Of a DNA stretch of 64,000 nt, positions 24,868-33,003 are shown piece after piece. Within the stretch, counting starts at the first letter, position 1. The number at the start of each line of letters is the position of its first letter. This DNA is from Actinocatenispora sera (GTDB taxonomy: Bacteria; Actinomycetota; Actinomycetes; Mycobacteriales; Micromonosporaceae): NCBI RefSeq assembly GCF_018324685.1, contig NZ_AP023354.1, positions 2,790,001-2,854,000 on the forward strand, in the 5' to 3' direction. The notes below the pieces were generated by a model that searched no databases, was not told where the DNA came from, and saw nothing but the letters and a program-made list of their open reading frames with translations. Both the position numbers and the translations under genes were made by a program.

Positions 24868-26151
24868 ATGTTCCGCACCGGATCTGGAGGCTGGCGAAGA
24901 TGGGCCCGGCGCAGCGGCCTGGGACTGGCCGCGGCCGCGGTGGTGGCGCTGTCGAGCACGGCGGCGTCGGCTACCCCGGCCGGCACGAGCACCCGCCTGC
25001 CGAGCTACGTCGTGGTCCCGCAGAACTGCGACTACATCCCGCCGAACCCCGACCTGGCGGTCGCCAAGACCGTCTATCGGGTCGGTCGCCAGCTCGGCGC
25101 CAGCAGCAAGGTCATGCTCGCCGGGTTCGAGGCCGGCCTGGTCGAGTCGAACATGAACAACCTGCCGTGCGGCGACCGCGACTCGCTCGGCGTGTTCCAG
25201 CAGCGGCCCTCCCAGGGCTGGGGCACCGCCGCACAGATCATGAACGTCGCGTACGCCTCGAACTCGTTCTTCACCCGTGCCATCAACGTCGCGGCCGCCT
25301 ATCCGGGGCTGTCGGCCGGCCAGGTGGCCCAGAAGGTGCAGGTCTCGGCCTATCCGGATCGCTACGACCAGGCGCAGAGCGCGGCCGGCGCGCTGATCGC
25401 CCGGGTGAAGCGGGCGCTGAGCGACCACGTCTCGGACTTCAGCGGTGACGGCTACGCCGACGTCCTTGCGGTGTGGGACAACGGCGAGCTGCACTACTAC
25501 CCGAACAACGGGCTGAAGCTGAGCGGCAACACCAAGATCGGCCCCGGGTGGGGAAGCTTCCGGTTCGTGACCGCCGCGGACTGGAGCGGCGACGGCTCCG
25601 CCGACGTGCTCGGTGTCAACGCGGCCGGTGACCTGCTGTACTACGCACACAACGGAAACGGGCTCAGCTCCCCGGTCAAGATCGGGCATGGTTGGTCGTC
25701 GTTCCAGCAGGTGATGGCCGCCGACTGGAGCGGTGACGGGCACGCCGACGTGCTCGGTGTCAACGCCGCGGGTGACCTGCTCTACTACCCGCACAACGGA
25801 AACGGGCTCAGCTCCCCGGTCAAGATCGGGCATGGTTGGTCGACGTTTCGTCAGGTGACCGCCGCCGACTGGAGCGGTGACGGCCACGCCGACATCCTCG
25901 GCGTCGACTCGGCTGGGAAGCTCTGGTACTACCCGCACAACGGCAACGGGCTCAGCTCTCGCGTCGAGATCGGGCACGGGTTCCAGACCTTCACCTCCGT
26001 CTTCGCCGCGGACTTCAGCGGGGACGGGCACGCCGACGTACTCGCCGTCGATGCCTCGGGTTACCTGTGGTACTACCCGCACAGTGGCAACGGTTTCGGT
26101 ACCCGGGTGCAGCTCGGTCACGGCTTCGGCACCTGCACGTTCGTCCTCTGA
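24868..26151 (+). CDS. Secreted lysozyme/transglycosylase-like protein with FG-GAP repeats
   Basis: This 427-residue exported protein has a signal peptide (residues 1-35), a catalytic-looking domain (about 50-185) and five FG-GAP repeats (188-427). The middle part has GFEAGLVESNMNNLPCGDRDSLGVFQQRPSQGWGT, resembling actinobacterial SLT/goose-type lysozyme-like domains in which Glu in the first helix acts as acid; Glu93 is the candidate. The tail is nearly the same as that of the M15 peptidase upstream, down to the last residues GTCTFVL. AGGAAAGGAGAACC precedes the ATG. The pair likely acts together on the cell wall; the repeats may bind a common wall polymer. Confidence 0.82.
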   Translation: MFRTGSGGWRRWARRSGLGLAAAAVVALSSTAASATPAGTSTRLPSYVVVPQNCDYIPPNPDLAVAKTVYRVGRQLGASSKVMLAGFEAGLVESNMNNLPCGDRDSLGVFQQRPSQGWGTAAQIMNVAYASNSFFTRAINVAAAYPGLSAGQVAQKVQVSAYPDRYDQAQSAAGALIARVKRALSDHVSDFSGDGYADVLAVWDNGELHYYPNNGLKLSGNTKIGPGWGSFRFVTAADWSGDGSADVLGVNAAGDLLYYAHNGNGLSSPVKIGHGWSSFQQVMAADWSGDGHADVLGVNAAGDLLYYPHNGNGLSSPVKIGHGWSTFRQVTAADWSGDGHADILGVDSAGKLWYYPHNGNGLSSRVEIGHGFQTFTSVFAADFSGDGHADVLAVDASGYLWYYPHSGNGFGTRVQLGHGFGTCTFVL

Positions 26152-26416
26152 TCCCCGTGGGCGCACCGGCGCCGCCCCGACCTCCGGCCGTCTTCATCGA
26201 CGGTCAGATCCCCTCAGGTCGGCTGCGGTCCCCGGTGCGCCCGCGGTCAGCCGGCCCGCATGCTGATGGCGCTGTCGGCCCACCCAGGTGCGTCGATGTC
26301 GCCGACAACACCGTCGGCTCGCCCGGGTGCGTTCCGGATCCGGCGGCAGACACCGGGCACGCCGGGCGGAGCAACGCACGAATCCACCGCCGCGCCGAGC
26401 GGACGTCGTGCTGCGC

Positions 26417-27031
26417 TCACCTGCCGGCGATGTTGATGGCGCTGCGGGCGTACGTGCCGGTTTCGACGGTGTCGACCAGGGTGGCGGCGGCGTCGGCGCG
26501 GGTGATCGAGCGCGGCCGGTCGAGCAGGTCGCGGGAGATCTGGACGTTGCCGCGGGCGGGCTTGTCGAGCAGGCGGTTGAGCCGCACGACCGTCCAGTCG
26601 AGGTCGGTGGCGGCCAGCACGCGTTCCATCCGGGCGGTGTCGGCGTAGGCGTCGGCGAGCATCCTCCGCAGGATCGCCACGGGCACCCGCGGCCGGTCCG
26701 ACACGATGGGGTAGGCGCTGGTGAAGGCGACCCGGCGTACCCCCGTGTCGGCCATCGCCGCGGTGACGACGCGGGCCACCTCGGCGGTGTGGTGCGGGCC
26801 CTTGCGGGTGGCGGCGGCGACCACGGCGATGACCGCGTCGGCGCCGGCGAGCGCGGAGCGAACCGCCTGGGGGTCGCGCCCGTCGCCGGCCACGACCGAC
26901 TCCGGGCTGAGGGTGTCCGGCATCGTGTCGGGCCGGCGGGTGAACGCGGTGACGAGGTGGCCGCGGCGGATGGCGTCGGCGACGACCAGGCGACCGGTGC
27001 GCCCGGTGGAGCCGAGAACGGTGATCCTCAC
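26417..27031 (-). CDS. NAD(P)H-binding NmrA/SDR-like protein
   Basis: This 204-residue protein starts RITVLGSTGRTGRLVVADAIRRGHLVTAFTR, an atypical Rossmann GxxGxxG motif, and has the GADAVIAVVAA and GVRRVAFTSAY segments of NAD(P)H-binding NmrA-like proteins. The catalytic YxxxK of true SDRs is not seen, so it may bind nucleotide as a redox sensor or act on an unknown substrate. The start GTG at 27031 overlaps the upstream stop by 4 bp. It is the second gene of a two-gene operon behind a candidate MarR operator. Confidence 0.82.
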   Translation of the reverse strand: MRITVLGSTGRTGRLVVADAIRRGHLVTAFTRRPDTMPDTLSPESVVAGDGRDPQAVRSALAGADAVIAVVAAATRKGPHHTAEVARVVTAAMADTGVRRVAFTSAYPIVSDRPRVPVAILRRMLADAYADTARMERVLAATDLDWTVVRLNRLLDKPARGNVQISRDLLDRPRSITRADAAATLVDTVETGTYARSAINIAGR

Positions 27032-27474
27032 TTGCCGCTCCGGGTCATCAGCCGGCCGAACAGCGTGCGCGACCAGGGCCGGTACCGGGTGTTCTGGAAC
27101 GCGGTGACCTGCCAGGTGTCGTCGTGGCGGACCAGCACGTAGGTGACCGACGACAGGCGTTTCGCGGAGGGGCGGGTGCGGCGGCGCTGCCAGGACATGA
27201 TGATGCCGCCGAGCGCGCAGGCGACGGCGACGTCGGGGGCGACAAGCCGGATGTCGGGCGTGGGCATGGTCATCCGCGAGTTGCGCATGATCCCGGCGAA
27301 CAGCGCGCGGTGGCCGTCGGCGATGGCCCGGCGGCCGGTCATCCGGGTGCCGTCGAACGCCGTGTAGTCCGCGTCGTCGGTGAACAGTGCCGCGTACGCG
27401 TCCGGGTCGCCGGCCGCCCAGGCGTCGGCGACCCGCGACAGGGTGCGCTGCACGTCGGTGAGCGTGTCGATCAT
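27028..27474 (-). CDS. SgcJ/EcaC-type NTF2-like protein
   Basis: This 148-residue protein has the NTF2/SnoaL-like cone fold seen in SgcJ/EcaC proteins: VADAWAAGDPDAYAALFTDDADYTAFDG near the start, then GRRAIADGHRALF and a strand-rich end (SVTYVLVRHDDTWQVTAFQNTRY). Such proteins bind small ligands; for most no reaction is known. GGGAGG lies just before the ATG. It is translationally coupled to the NmrA-like gene and sits directly behind the palindromes at 27490-27524. Confidence 0.83.
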   Translation of the reverse strand: MIDTLTDVQRTLSRVADAWAAGDPDAYAALFTDDADYTAFDGTRMTGRRAIADGHRALFAGIMRNSRMTMPTPDIRLVAPDVAVACALGGIIMSWQRRRTRPSAKRLSSVTYVLVRHDDTWQVTAFQNTRYRPWSRTLFGRLMTRSGK

Positions 27475-27489
27475 GATCCCTCCCCATTT

Positions 27490-27524
27490 GGTTTAGCTCT
27501 CTAAATAATTTAGCACACTAAACC
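27490..27524. promoter_or_regulatory. Nested MarR-type operator
   Basis: GGTTTAG (27490-27496) and CTAAACC (27518-27524) flank a perfect inner palindrome CTAAATAATTTAG (27501-27513). This AT-rich block stands out sharply from its surroundings and lies 16 bp before the SgcJ-like start and after the MarR gene on the same strand. It probably holds the promoter and one or two MarR dimer sites. Confidence 0.72.
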
Positions 27525-27571
27525 AACTGGCCGAGGGTCGTCCCCGGAAGGGAGTACGCCGCGAGCGACGG

Positions 27572-28093
27572 TCAGCCGTCGCCGGTAAGCCGGGTCGTCT
27601 GGTCCCGCAGGATCTGCGTGACGCCGGCGAGGAAGTCGCCGATCGCCTCCAACTGCTCCGGGGTGTACCTGCGGGTCAGGTCCTCGACGGCCTCGCTCAG
27701 CGGCGCGAACGCCGGCCGCAGCTCCCGCTCGAGCCGTTCCGCGTCGGCCAGCACGAGCGTCTTCCTCCGGTCGGCGGCATCCGCCACCCGCCGCGCGTAC
27801 CCGGCGCGGGCGAGCCGGTCGACCAGCCCGGTCACCGCCCCCGGCGTCAGCCCCAGGCCCCGCGCCAGCTCGCCGGAGGTGACCGGTCCGCGGCGGGTGA
27901 GCAGGTCCAGCGCCTTGTTCTCGGTCGCGGTCAGCCCCCGGCGGGCCGCCACCGCCTCGTGGAACATCACCACCGCCGTGCTCAGCTCCCGCCCGAGCAG
28001 CTCACCGATGTCCGGCGTACCGCCCTCGGCTCCTCGCGCTGCGCCCGCCACCCGACCACGCTCCCTCGTACCGCCGCAACGATCCGCGGCCAT
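27572..28093 (-). CDS. MarR family transcriptional regulator
   Basis: This 173-residue regulator has the winged-helix core LTATENKALDLLTRRGPVTSGELARGLGLTPGAVTGLVDRLARAGYARRVADAADRR, ending with the wing arginines that contact DNA, and helices on both sides for dimerisation. The ATG at 28093 may not be the true start, since the first 30 residues are low-complexity. It lies upstream of the SgcJ/NmrA operon on the same strand, with the nested palindrome 48 bp after its stop, so it most likely controls that operon. The inducer is unknown. Confidence 0.85.
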   Translation of the reverse strand: MAADRCGGTRERGRVAGAARGAEGGTPDIGELLGRELSTAVVMFHEAVAARRGLTATENKALDLLTRRGPVTSGELARGLGLTPGAVTGLVDRLARAGYARRVADAADRRKTLVLADAERLERELRPAFAPLSEAVEDLTRRYTPEQLEAIGDFLAGVTQILRDQTTRLTGDG

Positions 28094-28250
28094 GCTCCGC
28101 CCAGTATGCGAGCCCCGCGGGCCCGGCTGCTCAGGACCCGGCCGCACTGACCTGCGGGTTTCGTGGGACGCGGCGGCCCGACATTGATCACCGGTCGTGA
28201 TCGCAACCATCGCAGGCTGGGCCTTGGTGCGCGCATCGGGTTCTGGTGGA

Positions 28251-28287
28251 CTTCTCGTCGGCACCGGGAACCGGTGCCGACGAGAAG
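28251..28287 (+). promoter_or_regulatory. Perfect 17-bp inverted repeat before the tautomerase gene
   Basis: CTTCTCGTCGGCACCGG (28251-28267) pairs without mismatch with 28271-28287 across a 3-nt loop (GAA). It ends 16 bp before the ATG at 28304, just ahead of the ribosome site GAGGAG. It could be a hairpin in the leader or a repressor site. Confidence 0.8.
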
Positions 28288-28303
28288 ATTCGAGGAGTTC
28301 GGC

Positions 28304-28486
28304 ATGCCCAACGTGATCGTCCAGCAGCTGCCCAAGTCGCCGGAGGCCACTCGCGACCTCGTGCGCCGCATCACCGAGGCGTTCGTCGACGCGTGCCAGA
28401 CGCCGGCCGAGGCCGTGCACGTCTGGATCGAGGAGTTCCCGGCCGACCGGTATGCCGCGGGCGGCAAGCTCCTCTCCGACAAGTAG
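28304..28486 (+). CDS. 4-oxalocrotonate tautomerase family protein
   Basis: This 60-residue protein has the family length and the mature N-terminal proline (MPNVIVQQLP), which acts as the catalytic base once Met is removed. The rest (TRDLVRRITEAFVDACQTPAEAVHVWIEEFP) matches the beta-alpha-beta fold, where RxF/WIEE-like residues line the pocket. GAGGAG lies 7 bp before the ATG. It stands alone, divergent from the MarR gene, with a strong 17-bp hairpin right before it. The in vivo substrate is unknown. Confidence 0.85.
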   Translation: MPNVIVQQLPKSPEATRDLVRRITEAFVDACQTPAEAVHVWIEEFPADRYAAGGKLLSDK

Positions 28487-28559
28487 TCGGCGCGGGTGGC
28501 TTCGCCCACCGCCGGGACGGCCGGCACGACGCCACCCGGCCGCCACGACGCAACCGGCC

Positions 28560-28631
28560 CCGGCCGGCACCGCTCGGTACGGGCCCGCGGCCCCGCGACG
28601 CTACCCCCCCGGCCGGCACCGATCGGTACGG
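28560..28631. repeat. 23-bp direct repeat in spacer
   Basis: CCGGCCGGCACCGCTCGGTA at 28560, extending 3 bp further, recurs at 28609 with one change (GATCGG for GCTCGG). The 28487-28704 spacer between convergent genes holds nothing else recognisable. Confidence 0.7.
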
Positions 28632-28704
28632 AGAGGAAACGCTTTCCGTTGGTACGCCACGGAGACGCCTCTTCTCGGCGCGGTGTCCCGCCGCGGGCGG
28701 CGGC

Positions 28705-30213
28705 TCAGTGCTCGCACAGGGAGAACTGGCGTTCGTAGAGCTGCTCGTTGTGCTCGTCGACGAAGAACTTGCGTTCCCGCATGAGTTGCTCACGGTAGCC
28801 CTTGGCCTGTTCCAGCGTCATGGTCGAGCTGTCCGACCATGGCTGCTGCGGCGGCACGTCGGAGGTCGACACGATCGGCGCGGACGGGTCGATCAGGAAG
28901 AACACGAGAATCTTGCGGTGCCCGGGGCGGGTGGGGTCGACGAGGCGAAACGAGCCGACCCGGTGCTGCAGGACGTTCGGGAACGCCAGGCAGCGCCCCG
29001 CCGGGGTGACTGCCGAGCCCAGCAGCTGGTTCAGCGCGTCCTCGTCTTCCAGGCCGTAGACCTCCCGCAGGCCGCCGTCGTCGTTCTGCTCGTACTCCGG
29101 GTCGTCCACGGCGGCCCGGAAACTCAGCCGGCTCTCGGTGATGTTCTCGCTGTCCCAGTAGTAGATGCCGGTCGAGACGATCCGCTCGTTCAGCATGCCC
29201 TCCACATGCCAGGAGCCGCCGGGGTACTCGGGCTTGTCGGGGGTGAGATGGATGGTGGCGAGTTTGACGATGACCTGGAGACGGCGGCCGCGCAGATCGA
29301 CCCGGGCGGACGGGTCGGGGATCTCGGGGGCGGTGAACACCGGTGCGTCCGGGACGACGGGGCGACGGTTCTCCCACCAGTCGTCCTGGGCCACGTGCCA
29401 TGCGTCCACGGCCTGCTTGTAGGCCTCGTCGTCGCTGAAGGCGGACCGGTCCGGGCATTCCGGCTCCGAGTCGTACCACTCGTACGGATCGGCCTCGATC
29501 CGCAGCGGCCGCGGATGACGCAGGTCGGTGAGCACGTTCTCCAGCAGCGGCCGCATCCGCGCGAACAACTCCGGCAGTACCGCGGCGAGGTCGCGATGCC
29601 GCTCCGGGTGGACGTTGTTGACGTACGAGCGGAAGCTGACCTCGCCGTCCGGGCTGACCTCGACGTCGGTGGGCAGCCACTGGAACTGCTCGGAGAACTC
29701 GTACCGCGAGTAGTGGTCGGTCGGGTTCTGCCACGCCCGCTCGGGCGCGCCACTCACCCCCTTCACCAGGCAGAACAGCGAGGGGTGCACCAGGTCGAGC
29801 ACCTGGCCGCCGGATCCGGGATGCCAGTCCTGCTCCGCTTCGGGTACCTGTTCCAGCACCCGGACCGCCGCGCGCAGCCGAGCGGTCAGCTCGGCGTCGA
29901 TCAGGGTGTCGGACTGCCAGACGCCGTCGACGGCGGACACCTCGGCGCCGGTGCCCGCATCGCGCAGCGCGGCGTAGTGCGCGAGCTCGGCAAGGACGTA
30001 GTGCACCTGCGCCTCGGTCATGCCCTGGTCGATCGCCTCCCGCGTCCACCGGGCGGCGATCTCGGGGTCGTGCATCTTGTCGTACCACCCGGGCTTTTCC
30101 CGGATGTGCGCGCTGCACTGCAGCATCTGCAGCTCGCGCAGTGTGCGGGGCGTGGCGAACGCTGCGGAGCGGGACGCGTGAAAGGGCAGCGGGAAAGCGG
30201 ACAGGCCGGTCAA
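28705..30213 (-). CDS. DUF4246 family protein, putative 2-oxoglutarate/Fe(II)-type oxygenase fold
   Basis: This 502-residue cytosolic protein matches the DUF4246 pattern: VHPSLFCLVKG early, then QVIVKLATIHLTPDKPEYPGGSWHVEGMLNERI, with a His-x-Glu that could bind iron, and later FPNVLQHRVGSFRLVDPTRPGHRKILVFFLIDP, with a His and Arg like the third ligand and 2-oxoglutarate clamp of cupin dioxygenases. The family is best known from fungi and has no settled function. A TTG start at 30213 is supported by GGGAGG upstream. It is divergent from the RibD-like gene. Confidence 0.78.
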   Translation of the reverse strand: MTGLSAFPLPFHASRSAAFATPRTLRELQMLQCSAHIREKPGWYDKMHDPEIAARWTREAIDQGMTEAQVHYVLAELAHYAALRDAGTGAEVSAVDGVWQSDTLIDAELTARLRAAVRVLEQVPEAEQDWHPGSGGQVLDLVHPSLFCLVKGVSGAPERAWQNPTDHYSRYEFSEQFQWLPTDVEVSPDGEVSFRSYVNNVHPERHRDLAAVLPELFARMRPLLENVLTDLRHPRPLRIEADPYEWYDSEPECPDRSAFSDDEAYKQAVDAWHVAQDDWWENRRPVVPDAPVFTAPEIPDPSARVDLRGRRLQVIVKLATIHLTPDKPEYPGGSWHVEGMLNERIVSTGIYYWDSENITESRLSFRAAVDDPEYEQNDDGGLREVYGLEDEDALNQLLGSAVTPAGRCLAFPNVLQHRVGSFRLVDPTRPGHRKILVFFLIDPSAPIVSTSDVPPQQPWSDSSTMTLEQAKGYREQLMRERKFFVDEHNEQLYERQFSLCEH

Positions 30214-30435
30214 CTGCGGTTCCTCCCGGTGGGTTCCGTGGCGGCGGGAAGCCTACGGCAACCCACCGACAGCGCGGCGCCGCGGCGGGCGAGAACGGCT
30301 GCCTCCAGCCGATCGGCCGCGGGCGCGAGGGAGCGATGAGTCCTGGTGCTGGTTCGAGTCTTCACTGCGTACCCCTCGCCTCGACGCGACGAGAGGCGGA
30401 GGATCCCGGGGTATGGAGTGGAGAGGGAGGCCGGG

Positions 30436-31020
30436 ATGAGCGGTCCGATTCGGTTGTACATGTCGATGTCGTTGGACGGCTACATCGCCGGCCCCGACGA
30501 TCGGCCCGGCCAGGAGCTCGGGCGCGACGGTGGTCGCCTGTTCGACTGGCTCGACGACCGGAACTCCGATGGCCCGAGCGGCCAGGTGTACCGCGAGGCG
30601 CTGGCGACCGGCGCGGTGATCTCCGGCCGGCGGACCTTCGAACTCGCCGGCCGCTGGCAGGGCGACCATCACGGGGGTGTGCCGATCCTCGTCCTGACGC
30701 ACCAGGTGGATGACGGGGACGTGCCGCCCGGCCACGCTCGGTTCGTCACCGGCGTCGACGACTGCGCGGCTCAGGCTCGCGCGGCCGCCGGGGATCGGCC
30801 GGTGCTGGTCCATGGGGCGAGCGCGGCGCAGTCGTTGCTGCGGGCCGGACACCTCGACGAGATGGAGATCCACCTGGTTCAGGTGCTGCTCGGGGGTGGC
30901 CGCCGGCTGTTCGACCATCGTGGTGGCGGGCACATCGAACTCGACCTCCTCCGGCGCCTCGACGATCGAGATGTCACGCACCTGCGCTACCGGGTGCGCC
31001 GGCCGGGGGAGACGGCATGA
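30436..31020 (+). CDS. RibD C-terminal/dihydrofolate reductase-fold protein
   Basis: This 194-residue protein shows RLYMSMSLDGYIAGPDDRPG at the start, VISGRRTFELAGRW in the middle and LLRAGHLDEMEIHLVQVLLGGGRRLFD near the end, the usual marks of RibD-like reductases. It is only distantly similar to the one at 13420. GAGAGGGAGG precedes the ATG. Its stop overlaps the start of a VOC-family gene by 4 bp, so the two are one operon. The substrate is not known. Confidence 0.85.
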   Translation: MSGPIRLYMSMSLDGYIAGPDDRPGQELGRDGGRLFDWLDDRNSDGPSGQVYREALATGAVISGRRTFELAGRWQGDHHGGVPILVLTHQVDDGDVPPGHARFVTGVDDCAAQARAAAGDRPVLVHGASAAQSLLRAGHLDEMEIHLVQVLLGGGRRLFDHRGGGHIELDLLRRLDDRDVTHLRYRVRRPGETA

Positions 31021-31424
31021 GAACGCTGTTCGTCAGCTACCGCGTCAGCGATCTGGACCGCTCGCTCGCCTTCTACGGTGCCCTCGGCTACGCCGAGCTG
31101 GGCCGGGTCGACCTCGGCGACGGCAGCCGGCTGGTCATCCTCAAATTCCCGGACGAGGCGTCGGCCTCGCTCGAAGTGGTGCACCGTGCCGGTGCCGGAC
31201 CGGTCGAGGTGGGCAGCGGTTTCGACCACCTGGCGATCGAGGTGGACACGCTGGCCGACACGCTGGAGCGGCTGACCGGGGCCGGGCTGGAGCCGGGCCC
31301 GATCGAGTATCCGGGTGGCCCGGACGGTCCGAAGACCTCGTGGCTCACCGATCCGGACGGGTACCGGATCGAGCTGGTGGAGTGGCCGCCGAACAGCCCC
31401 GACGGCCTCACCGCCGAGTTCTGA
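31017..31424 (+). CDS. VOC superfamily (glyoxalase/bleomycin-resistance fold) protein
   Basis: This 135-residue protein has the paired beta-alpha-beta-beta-beta modules of the VOC fold: YRVSDLDRSLAFYGALGY at the start, GSGFDHLAIEVDTL in the middle with a metal-ligand-type His, and TSWLTDPDGYRIELVEW at the end with the last Glu ligand. It resembles lactoylglutathione lyase in the metal positions, but actinobacteria lack glutathione, so the real substrate must differ. It is translationally coupled to the RibD-like gene. Confidence 0.85.
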   Translation: MRTLFVSYRVSDLDRSLAFYGALGYAELGRVDLGDGSRLVILKFPDEASASLEVVHRAGAGPVEVGSGFDHLAIEVDTLADTLERLTGAGLEPGPIEYPGGPDGPKTSWLTDPDGYRIELVEWPPNSPDGLTAEF

Positions 31425-31588
31425 GCTCGCCGCGGGAGCCGGGGGCCACCACGGCGTGGCGGGAGTCGATCGTCTTCATCGTACCGAGCTGTTCCCTTTG
31501 GTGAAGTATGTCTTCATAATGAACCTGTGCGCGCTAAAGAACTTTCGTAGCGGAGATTCGCAACCGCTGCCGCGGCAGGGGAGGGCAC

Positions 31589-32878
31589 ATGCCTCGTCGA
31601 TCGTTCGGTGTCGCCCTGGCGGTCACCGCGTTGGTTGCCCTGCCGGCGGGCACCATCCCGTCGAGCGCCGCCTCGGCCGCCACCCCGGAGCCGGTGATCG
31701 GGCACGCGGTGTTCAACGACCCGGCCGGCTCGGCCACCGCGCAGGACGCCGTGTTCACCCAGCTGGCCGGGCTGATCGAACGGGTACCGGCGGGCCAGGA
31801 CATCGAGCTGACCACCTACGGCTTCGACGTCGTGGACGGTGCCGGCGCACCGGATCTCGCCGCCGACCTGGTCGCGGCCTACCAGCGGGGCGTGCACGTC
31901 CGCGTCATCGTCGACCACGCCTCGGCGGCCAACGCCCCGGTCGACACCCTGCGCGCCGCGCTGGGCAGCGACGACACGGCCCCGTCGTACCTGGTCGACT
32001 GCAAGGACCAGTTCCCCGAGGGACCCGACCGCGGCTGCATCGGCACCCGCCAGTACCTGTGGCCGGGCACCAGCACGCCCACCCACGCCTACAACCACAA
32101 CAAGTTCGCGCTGTTCTCGCAGGTGACGCTGTCGTCGGGCACGGTGTCCGACGTGGTCTACCAGGCGTCGGCCAACATCGGCACCTGGGACTCCCAGAAC
32201 GCCTACAACAACGCCTTCACCTACACCGACCCGCGCACCTACGACTACTACCACCAGTACTTCGACGATTTGCGCGACTACCGGCACAGCAGCACCGGCG
32301 ACAACGACTACTACCGCGACTCCGGTACCGGCACCAGGTACCGGGTGTTCTTCTTCCCGCGCCACGAGCCGGCCGGTGCCAGCTTCACCGACTCGTCCAG
32401 CGACACCGTCTACAACATCCTGCGGTCGGTGGCCTGCACGCACACCAACCCGGACGGGTCGAAGCACCAGACGCTGGTCCGCGTCGCCAACTGGGCGCTG
32501 GACCGCACCGACGTCGCGCAGCAACTCAACACGCTGGCGCAGGCCGGCTGCTGGGTGGACGTGGTCTACAGCAACGTGAGTACCGGCGCCCACGCCGCCC
32601 TGAACGCGGCCAAGAACCTTCAGGTCACCCAGTGCGACTACACCACCGGCGGGCGGCGCATCCGGGTGCATTCGAAGTACCTGCTGATCAACGGCGGCAT
32701 CACCGGCGACCCCGGCGCGCACCTGTGGACCGGCAGCCCCAACCTCGCCTGGGGTGAGCTGCGCCAGGCCGACGAGGCGATGCTGCGCGTCCTCGACCAG
32801 GACGACCACGACGAGTACCTCGCCGACTTCTGGCACGTGCGCGACACCTGCCGAGCCAACGGCGGCATCGTCAAGTAG
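31589..32878 (+). CDS. Secreted phospholipase D-like protein
   Basis: This 429-residue exported protein has a signal peptide (MPRRSFGVALAVTALVALPAG..., cut near residue 30) and two HKD-type half-sites. The first has YNHNKFALF with His170 and Lys172, the second VHSKYLLINGG with His361 and Lys363 followed by TGSPNLAWGELRQADEAML, the Asn and Glu usual after the motif. The classic Asp of HxKxxxxD is not kept in either, so it belongs to a diverged branch. It may cut phosphodiester bonds of phospholipids, teichoic acid or DNA outside the cell. Stands alone. Confidence 0.83.
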   Translation: MPRRSFGVALAVTALVALPAGTIPSSAASAATPEPVIGHAVFNDPAGSATAQDAVFTQLAGLIERVPAGQDIELTTYGFDVVDGAGAPDLAADLVAAYQRGVHVRVIVDHASAANAPVDTLRAALGSDDTAPSYLVDCKDQFPEGPDRGCIGTRQYLWPGTSTPTHAYNHNKFALFSQVTLSSGTVSDVVYQASANIGTWDSQNAYNNAFTYTDPRTYDYYHQYFDDLRDYRHSSTGDNDYYRDSGTGTRYRVFFFPRHEPAGASFTDSSSDTVYNILRSVACTHTNPDGSKHQTLVRVANWALDRTDVAQQLNTLAQAGCWVDVVYSNVSTGAHAALNAAKNLQVTQCDYTTGGRRIRVHSKYLLINGGITGDPGAHLWTGSPNLAWGELRQADEAMLRVLDQDDHDEYLADFWHVRDTCRANGGIVK

Positions 32879-33003
32879 CCCGCCCGGCCGCGTGCGGCCG
32901 AGGTCCGCACGACGTCCGCGGGCGTGCAGCCGGGGCCCACACGGTGTCCGTGGGCCGGCGGTATCGGCCCGCAGGCCGGCGGTACCGGCCCGCGGCCCGC
33001 TGG

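Noticed and set aside
24070-26150. Regular DNA repeats resembling an array
   Set aside because: They are in-frame FG-GAP protein repeats of about 140 bp within two genes, not CRISPR.
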